Source of the DNA: Theobroma cacao
Lineage: Eukaryota; Streptophyta; Magnoliopsida; Malvales; Malvaceae
Direction of reading: 5' to 3'
Assembly: GCF_000208745.1 (NCBI RefSeq)
Contig: NC_030854.1
Span: 3,351,703 to 3,415,702, forward strand
DNA length: 64,000 nt
Shown here: in pieces, positions 11,073-23,336 of the stretch
Numbering within the stretch: the stretch's first letter is position 1
Layout: the number at the start of each line of letters is the position of its first letter
The notes under the pieces: generated by a model
Databases searched by the model: none
Seen by the model: the letters and a program-made list of their open reading frames with translations, nothing else
Told to the model about the DNA's origin: nothing
Program-made: the position numbers and the translations under genes

Positions 11073-13224
11073 GGAACTCGAAAACATGATTTTTATGAAC
11101 CTTTTTCATACTAAATCAAGTTTGGCTGAAACATGCAGAATAATTTAATTTATTAAAACAAATTTTTAACAATTAAAAACTACTTATAACACTTACCCAA
11201 TGTTAGTTAAAAAAAATTAGCACATTAGTCCCCAAAATACCTCAAAACTATTCGCTTTTAACTTGGCTTCACAAGCCTTTTAATCCATTCATTAATTCTT
11301 CGACTAAACATAATTTTAAACCTTTTAAAACATGTTTTAATGAATCAATTACATACTGCCCAGATTTAGATTAAAACAGAAAAACAAATTTTAAAGAAAG
11401 CCTTTGAAATTGATATATACCAAATCAAAACACAAATCAATCCTATTGATTATTGCCAAGAATCAAGCATGCTTATTATATGAAAACATTAAACAAAAGC
11501 TCTGATACCACTACTGGGATTCAACCTCATGCTCAAACATAAAAATAATCAATAAATTAAAATGATAATGCAGCGGAATAATAAACTAGTATTAAATCAA
11601 ATAAATAGTCGAATCCTACAGGATCAATGTTTGTGTTTTTCATGTAACTTTCAAATTAATTATGAACACTTATAAGTTTAAGAGTTACATACCTTACTCT
11701 AGATATTGTAATCAAGAGCCAATTAAATCAAAATCTTTACTTCTTCACCTTTTGGATTTGTTAAATCTTTAGCCACCTAAGTGTTTGACCTTTAACAGTA
11801 ATCCACACAGTGACTAAATAAGACATTCTCAAAAGTAGAATTTTACTTGTACTAGCAAGTTTTGTTTTTAAAACAAAAGGACCAAAAGTTCTTACCGAAT
11901 CTTATTTTTGTCAAACAAAGAAAATTATTTTTGTTTTCTTATTTTATGAAACAGCTGAGAAGTGGTTTTAGGCTTGTAGTTTTTTTTAGTTTGCTAATAT
12001 AACATGTTTATATAGCCAAACTAAGTTGTAACTCTAAATATAACAGTTTTATTTTAATTTAATTAAGTCTCTGAGTATTTAATTAATTTTTCACCTTATT
12101 TTGATCTCTTTTAATGAAGTCTAACTTAATTAATTATTCTTATTTAATCACAATCATGTCACTTAGTGTATGTGACCCATTAGGCTTCTAATATATTGGC
12201 AATAAATATAAATCATAATCAAATATCAATTTGATAATTAATTTATATTTATAGATCATGAGCGGCATCTAGCAATACATCATGACCACCAAAATGTCAG
12301 AGAGTCAATTAAAGAATTTGACAAAGCCCTTCAGTATTAGCCTCTTAGTGCAATACGGTCTTTTCATCAAATATCCCAGATATGTCATTAAGCATGGCTC
12401 AATGTCTACTCATAACATTCCATATTAGTTCTCATAATTCATGACTAACCTTATAAATTTAAGAAACTAACTTCCTCAAATTCATCATGCTTTGGCCAAA
12501 TACTTTATACAAGTTAATCACGAATTGAGAACAAGTAAGATACACCCTCTCATATCACTTGGGTTGATGAATCCTCTCTTGACCACTCATTCACCTTTGC
12601 ATGCTTCATGGCATACCCAAAAACACTCTGTTTAGGCATCTGGTCACCTCCAGACCCGTAAGAGTGAAATCAAAGTATGTCATTCCCCATACAAGATGAG
12701 CTGGTGTCTCAAGTCCAAGGACTAGTTGCATGACTATCACATGAGAACATTTTTTATAGACACTCGAGTGAAATACCAAATGGAGTTCTCATAACGGGTA
12801 ATGTTTAGTGAACTTGTTCTTTAACAAGCACCTACATGTTATCCTCAAGTATTCCATATATTCAATTTATAAGATCGATTGCTTACTTCTCAAGGAATGA
12901 GGCTTAACATGTACCAGTCTTTGAGTATTGTCAATGCCTTGTCTTGACAATACAATGACTAGGAACAATTTTAAACGCATAGCTTTGATGTATAGTGATC
13001 TCATAATTGTAACAACTTTACAATTCTCTTGCAAGGGCTTTATGTTCCATGGGCTTCATCTAATTAGTACTTAATAACTCAACAATTATTGCAGTAACAT
13101 GAAGGAAAACCTCAATCATATATAATTATACGATTAAATATGCATTAAATGATAATATATATTCCTTGATCAATCCAATTGGCTCAAGGGCATATATTAA
13201 TAGAAAATCCTCTCAAAAGCAACA
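11073..13224 (-). mobile_element. Ty1/copia element: LTR plus start of internal region
   Basis: On the minus strand an LTR of about 1.7 kb runs from TGTTGCTTTT at 13224 to TCCCA at 11515. Next comes the primer site TGGTATCAGAGC (11510-11499), complementary to initiator tRNA-Met as is usual for copia elements. About 425 bp of leader (11498-11073) follows, where the Ogre element is inserted. The rest of the element must lie left of the window. The right edge cuts into a LINE frame, which marks the LTR start well. No coding region is present in this part. Confidence 0.7.
11499..11510 (-). other. copia primer binding site (tRNA-iMet)
   Basis: The minus strand reads TGGTATCAGAGC, the standard plant Ty1/copia primer site, four bases after the inferred LTR end. 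Confidence 0.75.
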
Positions 13225-14150
13225 AATTCCATGCTCTCTTCCCCCAAGCAAACAAAGTTGCCAAATAAATTACAATTGATTGAAACATTTTAGCATTCCA
13301 TGTATGGATAGGAACACCAGACACTATCAACCAATATCTACATTTCCCTTCTTCCATATTCTCGTTCCATTCTATAGTTGCATAGCCATTGATTCAATTC
13401 CTCCCAATTATTCTTTTTGAAGTGCTCTAGTAAATCACCATCCCAAAACAAGACCAAGAATTTATCAGTTGAGATTCTCCTAATCTCCACACCCTTGATC
13501 CCTTTAGCTTTCAATTTGGTCAAAATTGATTCTGGGTCATTCCTCCCAAAGCCATTAAATTCCATTGCAAATTGCAACCATTGGAATATTCACCATCCAC
13601 ACAGGCTATGCACACTCGAGTATCTTCTAATTTCTTCAACATCTCCCTTACCACCTTAACATGGTTATCCACCGCATCACAACCACCCACCAACACTTCC
13701 AAGTAACTTCTTTTCTCACGTTAAGAACTATCCTTTACTAGTATGTCCTCCTTTGCGTTACTGGTTTGCACCTGCGTCACTTTATTCACTCCTACAATAC
13801 GTTCCTTCCATAAGGCAATCCTTGGATGAAACCTTGCAACATTTGCACCTTATTTAAAATCAAGTAGTCACTCACCATTGAGTCTTTGTGCTGCCCTTCG
13901 TGCTTCTTTAAAAGTGCTGAATTGAATAAATCCAAAGCATCTCCTTCGAACCAAACTCTTCCTAGGAATAAAGATATCCAATACATTGCCAAACCAAGCC
14001 CCAATATTACTCAACCAATATTTATGAACTCTCACAGGGATTTTGTTAACAAAGACCATATGGATTTTGTTAAGAATTGGATTTCTTTGTTGATTCGTCA
14101 CATTTGCCTGTCCCTTGTAGCCACATTTTGCCTTTAGCTAGTAATATATG
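13225..14150 (-). pseudogene. LINE-type ORF1 remnant with RRM domain, left copy
   Basis: Short frames on the minus strand give an RNA-recognition motif at about 14065-13870 (MVFVNKIP, an RNP2-like block, and CFGFIQFSTFKEA, an RNP1-like block). Later blocks resemble plant LINE and DUF4283 proteins (LFWDGDLLEHFKKNNWEELN near 13450-13390 and VPIHTWNA near 13300). Several stops and frameshifts break it, and the copia LTR at 13224 cuts it off. The segment from 13687 rightwards is repeated at 42022. Confidence 0.65.
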
Positions 14151-15363
14151 AAAAAAATATTAAAGAGGACAAAAGAGTACAACAATTGTTAGTGGTGAAA
14201 AATGGCCATTACACTATGTGGAAGCAAATTAAGTAATAGAGCTATACATTTTAAGCAAGGTTTCCAAATAACATGCATTTGCTTCCTAATCTTGAGGTTT
14301 TAGTTAAATAAACAAATCATTCTACCTCGAGAAATTTCTCAAGCCATTATAACAAAGAATACGTAGAAACAAATCAAGTAATATAGTTATATTAAGCAAG
14401 AATTTCAAACTAACATTAATATAAAAAGTTTTCAAAATTTTGAAGTAAATCACTTTTAATACGTTTAAAGTTGACACTTTAATATGGAGAACATATAACT
14501 CTATTATAACTTTACATTAATGCATGTGCCAGTTTATTCTTATCTTTTTAGCCTTACATTTATTCACATGCTATGAACACATGATGACATATAGACTTAA
14601 CTTCAAGCATGTGATAGGAATTTAAAATTAGGCCTAATCACTTATGATCGATGGTTAAGATAGTTTTTGATTTGGTGCTTTTTCATTTTTGTAAAGAGCT
14701 TAGTGCATTCATTTTCTTGTGATACATAAAACCTAGGCAGATAGGTTGTGACCCAAACCCTAGGCTAAGGCTAAGGGCTCATATGTGCTGTACCTCCTTT
14801 CACCTTACTAAACAGGGGATTTAGCAAATTCTAGATAAGGTTAATGAAAAGATTATTAATACTCCACTTCAAAACTTTTTATCATAAATGTCAAGGAACT
14901 AACTGAATAAATTAGAACTTGTTGCTTCATTTGTTACCTTAAGTTTCACGTTATTCCTCCTTCCCCATTTATCTTTCCATAAACAATTATCGGTATCAAG
15001 GCTTTTTAAAATTACTCGCTCTTCCTCTTTATCTCCTCTATTCTTCGTCTTGTTACTATAGGTACATGACATTATCTCCTCTATCCTTAGAGAAGGAATC
15101 CCCACAAATTTTTTATTTTTCTTCCCCTTTCAAAACTTTCCTAGCTTTGGGTTAAAGTTTAAGGTACATCCGAGAAAGTAAAATTACTTATAATTGAATA
15201 AATATATAGTTGGTTGCTATTTGCTAACTATTTGGATTATATATTACATGCACACCTAAGAATATTACAGTGGTATGACAACTCACAAACCGAGAATTTG
15301 CAAAACATTAGTAATGAACTTCAACCCTTAAATTTTCTCGAAGGAAAAAGAGAAATTGGTATC
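14151..15363. other. intergenic, downstream of 4CL-like gene
   Basis: This is AT-rich sequence with no recognisable gene, repeat family or RNA. It presumably includes the 3' UTR of the 4CL-like gene in its right-hand 200-300 bases. It is nearly identical to 42475-43686. Confidence 0.5.
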
Positions 15364-18300
15364 CTATATCTTGGATCGAACTTTCTGTATGAGCTCTCTC
15401 CTCAATATCTTTCCCGAGGCTGACCTTGGGACACTATTGAGAAAAGTGACTCTTCTCAATCTTTTGTAAGGTGCAACCTGTGGGAATCAAAGACTTATAA
15501 TATGTCAGAGTAGAAAAACCTATGAGCCCAAACAGTGTGAGACCTAAAGAGCAGGATCTCATTACCTTTTCTGCAATGAAAATTTTAACATCATCTTCAT
15601 TTAGTGAGCTGTTGGGAGCGCGAACAATATATGCTATGGGAACCTCTCCAGCTTTAACATCAGGAAATCTAAAAAAGAGGGAGACAATTAGTAATCTAAT
15701 TCCCATGTTGTTGTTGGCAAAGAAACATATCCAATTTCCAGGCTACTTACGGAATGACGACAACATCCACAATTTCAGGATGAGAAAGTAGCAATCCTTC
15801 TAGCTCTGCCGGTGCGACCTGACAAACAGCCGTATGAATAGATAAAATAAGTTCATTTAGAAGAAGTAGAGAACAGAAACATGACTACATTTGACAATGT
15901 CTGAAATATTACCTGAAAACCGTTACATTTTATAAGCTCCTTTATCCTGTCTACAACAAATAATTGTCCTTGTTCATCAAAATATCCAAGATCCCCAGTA
16001 CGCAGCCATCCTTTTTCATCCATAGCTAGCTTTGTAGCCTCTGGATTGTTAAAATAGCCTGAAAAAAAAAATCATAAATCATAACTATAAAAGGAAAATC
16101 CAGTCATGATTTTGTAGCCCAACAGGTTCGACAACTATATCAATCATTCTCTCTCCCCTTTTGTTTTTCAAATGGTGAGTTGGGTTGTCAATTATTACTC
16201 TAAAACGACATTCATTTTGTGGGAACGCCCGTATCAGGTTAGTAGTAGTATAGACTGAGTGATTTGCAATCATGGTTATCATGAATTTGGTTTGTAGAGT
16301 TTGTGAGATAATATATTAATATTTTTTAATTTATATAGTCAACAAATTTAAGGTTATTAGATAAAAGGACAAACATGCAGGTCTCGTAAATTGAAAGCAA
16401 AGAAATTCATATAGATCATTCGCATTGACACTGGCATTCGGCCCCATGACTACTTGATCATTCTCCCATACAAGACTAGAGACCTCTAAATAAGAAGAAT
16501 TTGTTATAAGGGCAATAAATTGAGTCCTTTCTTAAAGATTATGGCAAACCAAAGACAGGATTATACACCTAATAAAGCTCATGTACCTTGCATGATAGTC
16601 GGTCCTCGAATCCATATTTCTCCTATCTGATGTGGTGGGAGGGGTTTCATTGTATTGACACTAACAATTTTGGATTCTATTACAGGCATGAGTGTTCCAG
16701 TTGAACCCGAAAAACGACGCCCTTCCTTAGGATTCTCCAATGAAATTTTTCCGCAGGCTTCTGTCATACCATATCCCTGCACGATGTTATGTTATTTCGG
16801 ATCATGATGCATAGGTACTTTGTTTTACAACAACCCACTTTGATCATAAAATAATGCAAATGTTACGAGATGTCAATGCAAATTTTTAAGAGGGACAAGC
16901 CTATTAGCTAGAACGAATTGGACACAAATTTTTTTAAAGTTAATTATACATGAAATGTATAGTATTAAATAATTTAAGGTTTATCAATATTTCCCTTTCA
17001 ATTCACTACATCCCATCCCAAGAGGCAATAGCTAAAAGCAGAGTGAGGTGTACGCAACTGTTTGGCCCATCTGTTCTATCTCTTCATTATATGTCTATTT
17101 TTTATCTACCGTCCACTTCCTTTTTCCTGTTGCTTTGCTACTTCATAAGATATTTTCAACTATGTAAGTTTTTCCTTTTAAAATTGTTTTTCTGCTTTTC
17201 CCTTATTGCTTTTATGTTGCTTTTCTATTCCTTTACGTCCTTAACCTCTTCAACATTTTTTTACAGAGATCTCAATTCTTTGAAAAATTCCCTACAAACT
17301 TAAAAGAAAGAATTAACCAAACAAAGAGTCATAACATGTACAAGAGGTTAACGCAACTTTAAAAAATAAAATAAAATCTCTTATTAAGTATTTTTTTTAT
17401 TGATTTCCTACTTTTCTTTTGCTCGGCTGTTGCTTTCTATCTACACTAATATTTTAGCCTTTTTAAGTTTTTCTTTCGATTAATTCTTAAGATTTTTAAT
17501 AGTTTTACTTTTACGTTTGTTCAATTTTATATTTTGTTTTTTAAAGTTATGTTGAAAGACCTTTTGCCACGTTTCATCCGATTTTATTTTATTTTTTAAA
17601 GTTACATTAATAGTTGAAAAAACATATAACCGTGTTAGTTGAATTTAACTCTACTGCTTATTAACTATTTACCATCTCGTAAAAGAGAAAAGGCTAGTGA
17701 CAAAAAAATAAAGAGGAGGCACGGGAGCGGGCACAGTCAAGGGGCAGATGATTTGTATCCATATGTCAGGTGTCCAAATAAGTACCTGAAAAATCTCAAC
17801 GTGGGCCAAATTCTTGGCACATGTCTCTATTACGTCTCCGCTCAGTGGGGCTGCACTAGAGATGATTTGCCTCAATGATGACAAATCATGCTTCGTCACC
17901 TCTCCTCGCTTTGCTAACGAGACCATGACCGGAGGCACCGCAAACAAAAGAGTGACCCCGAACTTCTCCACCGCAGCCAAAACCTTCTCGAGCTCAAACT
18001 TCGCCATGGAAACCAGTACATTTCCTCTTCTCAATTGTGCGAATGATAACACCGAACCAAATCCATGAAACATTGGCAAGAAACACAAACACACAACCCT
18101 TCCTTCATTGTACCGGTCTTGATCCGCAGTAAAATTCAAGGACGACGCGATAAAATTTTTATGAGTCAGCATCACCCCTTTACTTGTTCCGGTTGTACCA
18201 GACGAGTACATCAATGCTGCCACATCATTTTGCCTCACAACGTAGGGTCGAAAATTCGAAGGTGGAGTATATTTTTGTATTACATCGGAGTAGTAAGAGA

Positions 18301-18811
18301 ATTTAGGATTTTGTGAGAAGTCTAGGAAGAGGTTGGTGGAGCTTGATGATGATTGTAAGAAAATCAATGGAACATTAAATTGGTGGACTTTGCTATAAAG
18401 TTCAGGGATTGTGATGATAAGTTTAGGTCTGCAATTATTGACTTGTTTCGATATCTCATTGAATGTGAAAGAAGGGTTGGCTGTGGTGGCGATAGCACCA
18501 AGGGAGATGATTGCAAGGAAAGAAATGGGGAAGCGGATTGAGTTCGGAGCAAGGATGAGAACGACATCGCTTTTAGCAATGTGGAACTGGTGGTGCAATG
18601 CATAAGCCAGACTTGAGACTTGAGCTTTGAGTTGGAGAAAAGTTAAGGTTTCATTTGAATTAGAAGAATCGATGAGAGCGGTTTCGTGAGGAATGGAGGA
18701 AGTGGATTCGAATATGAAGGAGGTGAGGGAGAGTTCAGGGTTTGTTGGGAGCTTGATAGGGGGCCTTGGGGAAGTGTATGTTTGGGTTTTTGGATTGAAT
18801 GATTTCGCCAT
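15364..18811 (-). CDS. 4CLL7: 4-coumarate--CoA ligase-like protein (4CLL7 type), intact
   Basis: Six exons can be placed with GT-AG borders and matching phases: 18811-17786, 16776-16587, 16058-15913, 15818-15751, 15668-15566 and 15477-15364, together 548 codons plus stop. The start at 18811 has a strong context (CTCGCCATGGCG). The protein is an acyl-activating adenylate-forming enzyme that makes acyl-CoA from carboxylic acid, ATP and CoA. Visible motifs are the P-loop [10 protein letters not shown] at residues 203-212, GYGMTEACG from 343, GEIWIRG at 394-400, TGDLGY near 426, DRIKELIK near 442 and the catalytic lysine K534 in SGKILRRE. The C-terminal SKI is a plausible PTS1, matching the peroxisomal clade around Arabidopsis At4g05160, where related enzymes activate fatty acids or jasmonate precursors. 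The substrate cannot be told from sequence. Confidence 0.92.
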
Positions 18812-19459
18812 GGCGAGGGTTTGTTTGCAGGAGATAGGATTTGGGCTTTGAGATGCTTGTTTCTTGGATGACTTGAATAAAGTTTGTGAAAGTAAAAATA
18901 AACAGTTGTAAAGTGGGGTTACATCCACTTGCCAAAAGTAATTAAACAGATTTATTAAGTTTGATTTCTTTTTTCTTAGATTGTATCGTTCTTTGGTACA
19001 GAATAGATATCTAAACATTCATACTCTACACAACTTGTCGCTTGTTGATTGGTGGTGGTGGCTGGTCATTAGGCTTTCCCATTTTCATCTTCCCAACATG
19101 CAATTTTTTGATAAAATACTTCATTTTTTCATTTTTAGGTATAATTTTGTATAAGTTTATTAATAAAAAATATTAAAAATTTAAATTATACTATTTTCTT
19201 TGTTAATTTAAAATATTATTATTATATATTTTTAAAAAAATTGAAGGAGCGCCAGATCCCTTAGGGAGCACCGATTGGTTCCCCCATCTTTTTTTTTTTT
19301 GAAAAAAATTATATAATAATAATTTTTAAAATTAATAAAAAATAAAATTACTTTTTTAATATTATCACATTATTAAATTAATAAAAATACTAATATTTGA
19401 TTATCGTTAAAATAGAATATCTACTTCAAAAACTAACGAACTCGTCTTATATTTCGATT
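18812..19459. other. 5' flank of 4CL-like gene
   Basis: The first ~200 bases upstream of the ATG stay open in frame but lack a better start and look like leader. Beyond about 19100 the sequence is very AT-rich and matches 46680-47090 only loosely. Both contain a related short repeat (GGGAGCACCGATTGG here, GGGAGCATCGATTGG there). No clear TATA box was chosen. Confidence 0.4.
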
Positions 19460-21081
19460 AAATCTGCACGACGACGGCCCAAGAAAGAAATTTGATACTC
19501 GTAGTTAATTGTCGGTAGTCGACACCTTTTCATGGTTGAAACTGTTTGTTTTCATCTAATAATTGAGAGTTTTTATGTTAGTTGTTGGAAAAAGATTGGC
19601 TTCCTTTGTCCATGGAAGATTTCCATGATATTCTAGCTTTTTTGGCTGTACTTCCTCTCTGTATGTCTTTTACTTTGATGTCTTGTGACAATGCACTAGA
19701 AAAAGACAATATAACCTGCATAGACATGCTTATTATGTTGGGACAATTTGGAGATTAAAAAGGTTATTACATGAAAAGTTGTCTTGTGACACATCAACAA
19801 GATATGATTATTGCCCTCCAAAAAACAGTGTGATTGGATGTTTTATGTCAAGTTATTTGCTTGGTTATTGGTACTTATAAACTATTTGAGTTATCAACTT
19901 TTTATGAAAGGATCAAGCTCTGATTAAGCTTTTCTTTATTTGGGTGTGGTTCATGGCTCATGCAAAAAGATAAGAGCTTATGTTTGCATATTTAGACTCT
20001 TCCTAACGCTAGTTCTTTTAACAAATTAATGAGGACATTTTTTATTTAATAATTACTTGCATGATCAGCTACCATGAAGCTCTTGAAGGTCTGGTACAAG
20101 ATGGATGATTAATTAAGCTTTATAAAGAGAATTAAATAAGCTATAACTTAAGTATGGTGATTTAAGTAGGAGCCTGGAAATTGATGCTAACTCACTAACA
20201 AACATCCAGAAGCAAATGAATAACTTAATGTGGTTGAATCTTATAATTTCCACAAAGATAGATTAAAATCTCATGGATGATCAGTAGGTGCAACACCTTT
20301 TGACCTTTTACACCCCACTAGAGAAGACATTCCCAGAAACTCTTTCCCCATATCTTTAAAACCCCATTTGTAGATTTTTGATGTTAATAAATAATGCCTA
20401 TAGCTGGCAAAACCCATTAAATCTAACCAAAGATGGCACAAGAAAACAAAATGGTGAAAAGGTCAATGGATTCATCTTTTTCAATAATATTTTGCTTTTC
20501 TCTGTTTCTCATGGGAGATAAACAAAACAGCTAAACCCATTAGCCAATCAAATTGATAAACCCAAGGCATCATTATCCTGAGATCATATGATTTTGTAGC
20601 TCCTTGGACTGCTTCCCCATGAGGATTCTCTGCCACTTTGCATTACACAAATGACCTTGAATTTTCTGCTTTTGTTATATCTCAGTTCCCCCAAGTTGGA
20701 TTTGTTTATCATTTCCCTCATTTTCTAATCAAGCTTTTTGCCTCTCCATACCGCACCAATCCTAATCAATTGGGTACTCAATAATTGAAACCTGCCTCAC
20801 ATCTGTCATGGTGCCGATCGTCAACCATTGAAACTCCAAAATTTGCAGCAGCATGTTTTGCTCACCGCAAAAATAATAAATGTGATGAAATAAATTCATC
20901 TGTTTTACTCTTCAATCCTCCAAAAATCATGCATTAATCAATGAAGATCAATAACATGTAATATAATAGAACGTGTACCATCCCCTCCTATTTTAACTAA
21001 TTGGAGGCAAAAATATAAACTATACATCACTTTTGGCTTAATCAGCCTACAATATTTCATAGAATATTAAATTATATTGCA

Positions 21082-21118
<37 letters not shown>

Positions 21119-21654
21119 GATAATCTTCAGACTTGTTTAAGAAGACTTAGATTAGGATTAACATCAAGTCATTTTTAAATCTTGAGGGATAAAATCCACA
21201 AAGATATATACAAAGACCGTCGACCTTGGGTTTGACTAGATTCAAAGTTAATCAATGAGAATTCATTTAAAAGAAAACATTTTAGAAATAGGAAATTGAT
21301 AAAAAAAATGGGATTAAACAAGTTGAACGCTTAGTTTTCAAGTTTTGGTCCTTGAAAAAGATAATAGCTTCTCTGGTTTGATGACAATTAAACAATTATT
21401 TCTGAATTGTTGCAGTAAAAATACTCTAGCCTAGAGTAGCACATACATCATTTCCCGAAAAGAAAAGCACAGAGGAAACTTTTTCACCATGTACTGTCAA
21501 AAAACTGTTTCCATCAGAAATCCACCCCCAAAGCACATAAGTGATGTCTAAATCTGAAATCTTGAACCCATTCCCTCCCCTCACCCTTCAAATCCATCTG
21601 ATTTTACATACAGTCATAGTCAGATCAATAGTACATAACTTTTTCTTCTGCCTT
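19460..21654. repeat. left copy of MYB 3'-flank segment
   Basis: This matches 55256-57450 with nearly constant offset (35796). From about 19900 to 21300 the two copies look almost identical, while the ends differ by about 2.5-3%. It contains a CT/AT microsatellite at 21082-21118 and ends inside the last exon of a MYB copy, where a retroelement is inserted. No gene was recognised within it. Confidence 0.9.
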
Positions 21655-21900
21655 ACGTAGACACTAAAAAATTATAATAAAACTTTATTAAAAAAAAGAG
21701 AAAATCAAAAAAATCAAAAAACAAAAATCATAAACAAAAAAAAATTAAAAAAAATAATAAAAATAGAAGAGAGAGAGGGGTACGACTGGCAAGGTGCAGA
21801 CACACCCTGCCAAGCACCACCCTTTCTTTGGCAGACACGTGAAAAACTCGCGTCTAGCAAAATAGTGGGAGCGTGCCCCCTCCAGAGGTCAAGAACAGAG

Positions 21901-21907
21901 TATAAAG
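21901..21907 (+). promoter_or_regulatory. candidate TATA box in 5' LTR
   Basis: TATAAAG lies about 245 bp into the LTR and is conserved in the 3' LTR (35927-35933), a reasonable place for the U3 promoter. No start site was verified. Confidence 0.5.
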
Positions 21908-23297
21908 GGGAGGGGGGCACTGTAGCAAAAAGGGTAATCCGGAGCCAAAAATCTAAAAAACAAATAATTCAAAAATCTTAACTTTTCTAGCAACCGAGAG
22001 CAGCCACAATAACCAGAAAAAGCCAAGAATGAGCAATCGAAAAAAACTAAAAAGCCTCTAGCAATCGAATACCACAACAAAAAATTTTCTTTACTCTTCT
22101 AACAGCCAAGAAAACAACCACAATCCACAATAAAAAATATAGTACAAAAAAATATAATGAGAAGAGATGGGTAGTTTGATTGGAGAGTCTTTTGGTTTGA
22201 TTATTTTAGGGGCAGATTCTGATTTTTGGGAGGTTTTTTGCTTAAGTAACCGGCCCCTAAAGATTGGGTTTTGTTGTCGCCGGTGATAGCAAAGAAAAGA
22301 GAGAGGAAAAGTTTTGGGTTAGTCACCGACGTAAGGAATGGACTGAGAGAGGGAGACCCGATCATTTGGGTTGCCACCGATGATAGTAGAAGGGGAAAGA
22401 AGGTGTTGGGTCACCGATCGACGGTAAGGTTAAGGAGTTTAGTTACCGCCGATCAGGTGAAAAAGAGCTTGGGGTTCGACGCCGACGAAGTGAGAGAGAA
22501 AAGGCTAGGGAGTTTAGTCGCCGCCGTTTGATGGTGCTGCCGACCATCACGGCACCAGATCCGACGAAAGGCGACCCACAGCTCCTGAAGGTTGTCGTCG
22601 ATGAGGGATTATTTTAGAGAAAGAAGAGAGAGTTCGGTGGGTAGAGAGAGAAGTTGAAGAGAGAAAATGGGAAGAAAGGAAGAAAATGAAGCTTAAAAAG
22701 CTAAGAGTTAGGGCATGTGAAACAGCGCAGTTTTAGGCACCAGGGGGCTGTTGAGCAAGGGACCAACACGATGCGTTTTGATAAGAGGCCACGCCGTCCT
22801 TAGGGAGGCAGTTTAGTTGGTGCAGGTCGGCATTTAGGCCGCTCCTAACCCGCCAAGGTAAATCCCTAACTCTTTCGAGAATCTGTTTGTTGGCCCATTT
22901 TACATTTTTTTTTAGGAATATTAGGTAGAATTAACTATAAATTATTATAGTGTAAAATTTTATTTTTTTCCTTCTTTTCTTCATGGTATTTTAGACTTAG
23001 GAGATTAATACAAATAGGAGAATATAGAAATAATAAAGAATAAAAAATAAAAAAGATAATAAAATATTCTTAGAAAATGTTTAGTTATACAAGGAATTTA
23101 AGCTTAGGAAAATATTTACCACAAATATAAAGAAAAATAAAAATAATAAAAATAATATATAAATGAATGGAGTAAATGGTAGGCTAAAGATTTATATATA
23201 GATTAAATTAAGAAATTGGAAATTATTGGATTAAGTATTAAAGTAATAAACAAGGTATGAGAATCAATCTTAGAAAATTAACTCCTAAAAAATAGAA

Positions 23298-23336
<39 letters not shown>
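23298..23336 (+). repeat. (AAT)n microsatellite in 5' LTR
   Basis: About 12 AAT units. The matching site in the 3' LTR (about 37313-37331) has only half as many. Confidence 0.9.

Larger units (their letters stand above)
13687..19459. repeat. left copy of duplicated LINE/4CL segment
   Basis: This block matches 42022 to about 47090 in the same orientation. By eye, identity is about 95% at 13687-14140, above 99% over most of 14150-17250, about 95% at 18600-19090, and much lower at 19100-19450. The right copy lacks about 760 bp (17833-18596) of 4CL exon 1. The homology ends at 19459, where about 8.1 kb present in the right copy is missing. Confidence 0.9.

Noticed and set aside
16950..17303. 117-codon plus-strand frame in 4CL intron 1, present in both copies
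   Set aside because: It is low-complexity phenylalanine/leucine/serine-rich, antisense to an intron, and conserved only because the whole segment is duplicated.
18812..19018. N-terminal extension of the 4CL-like protein starting at 19018
   Set aside because: The ATG at 18811 has a far better context and gives the family's usual start, and the extra ~69 residues show no family similarity and fall in poorly conserved sequence.
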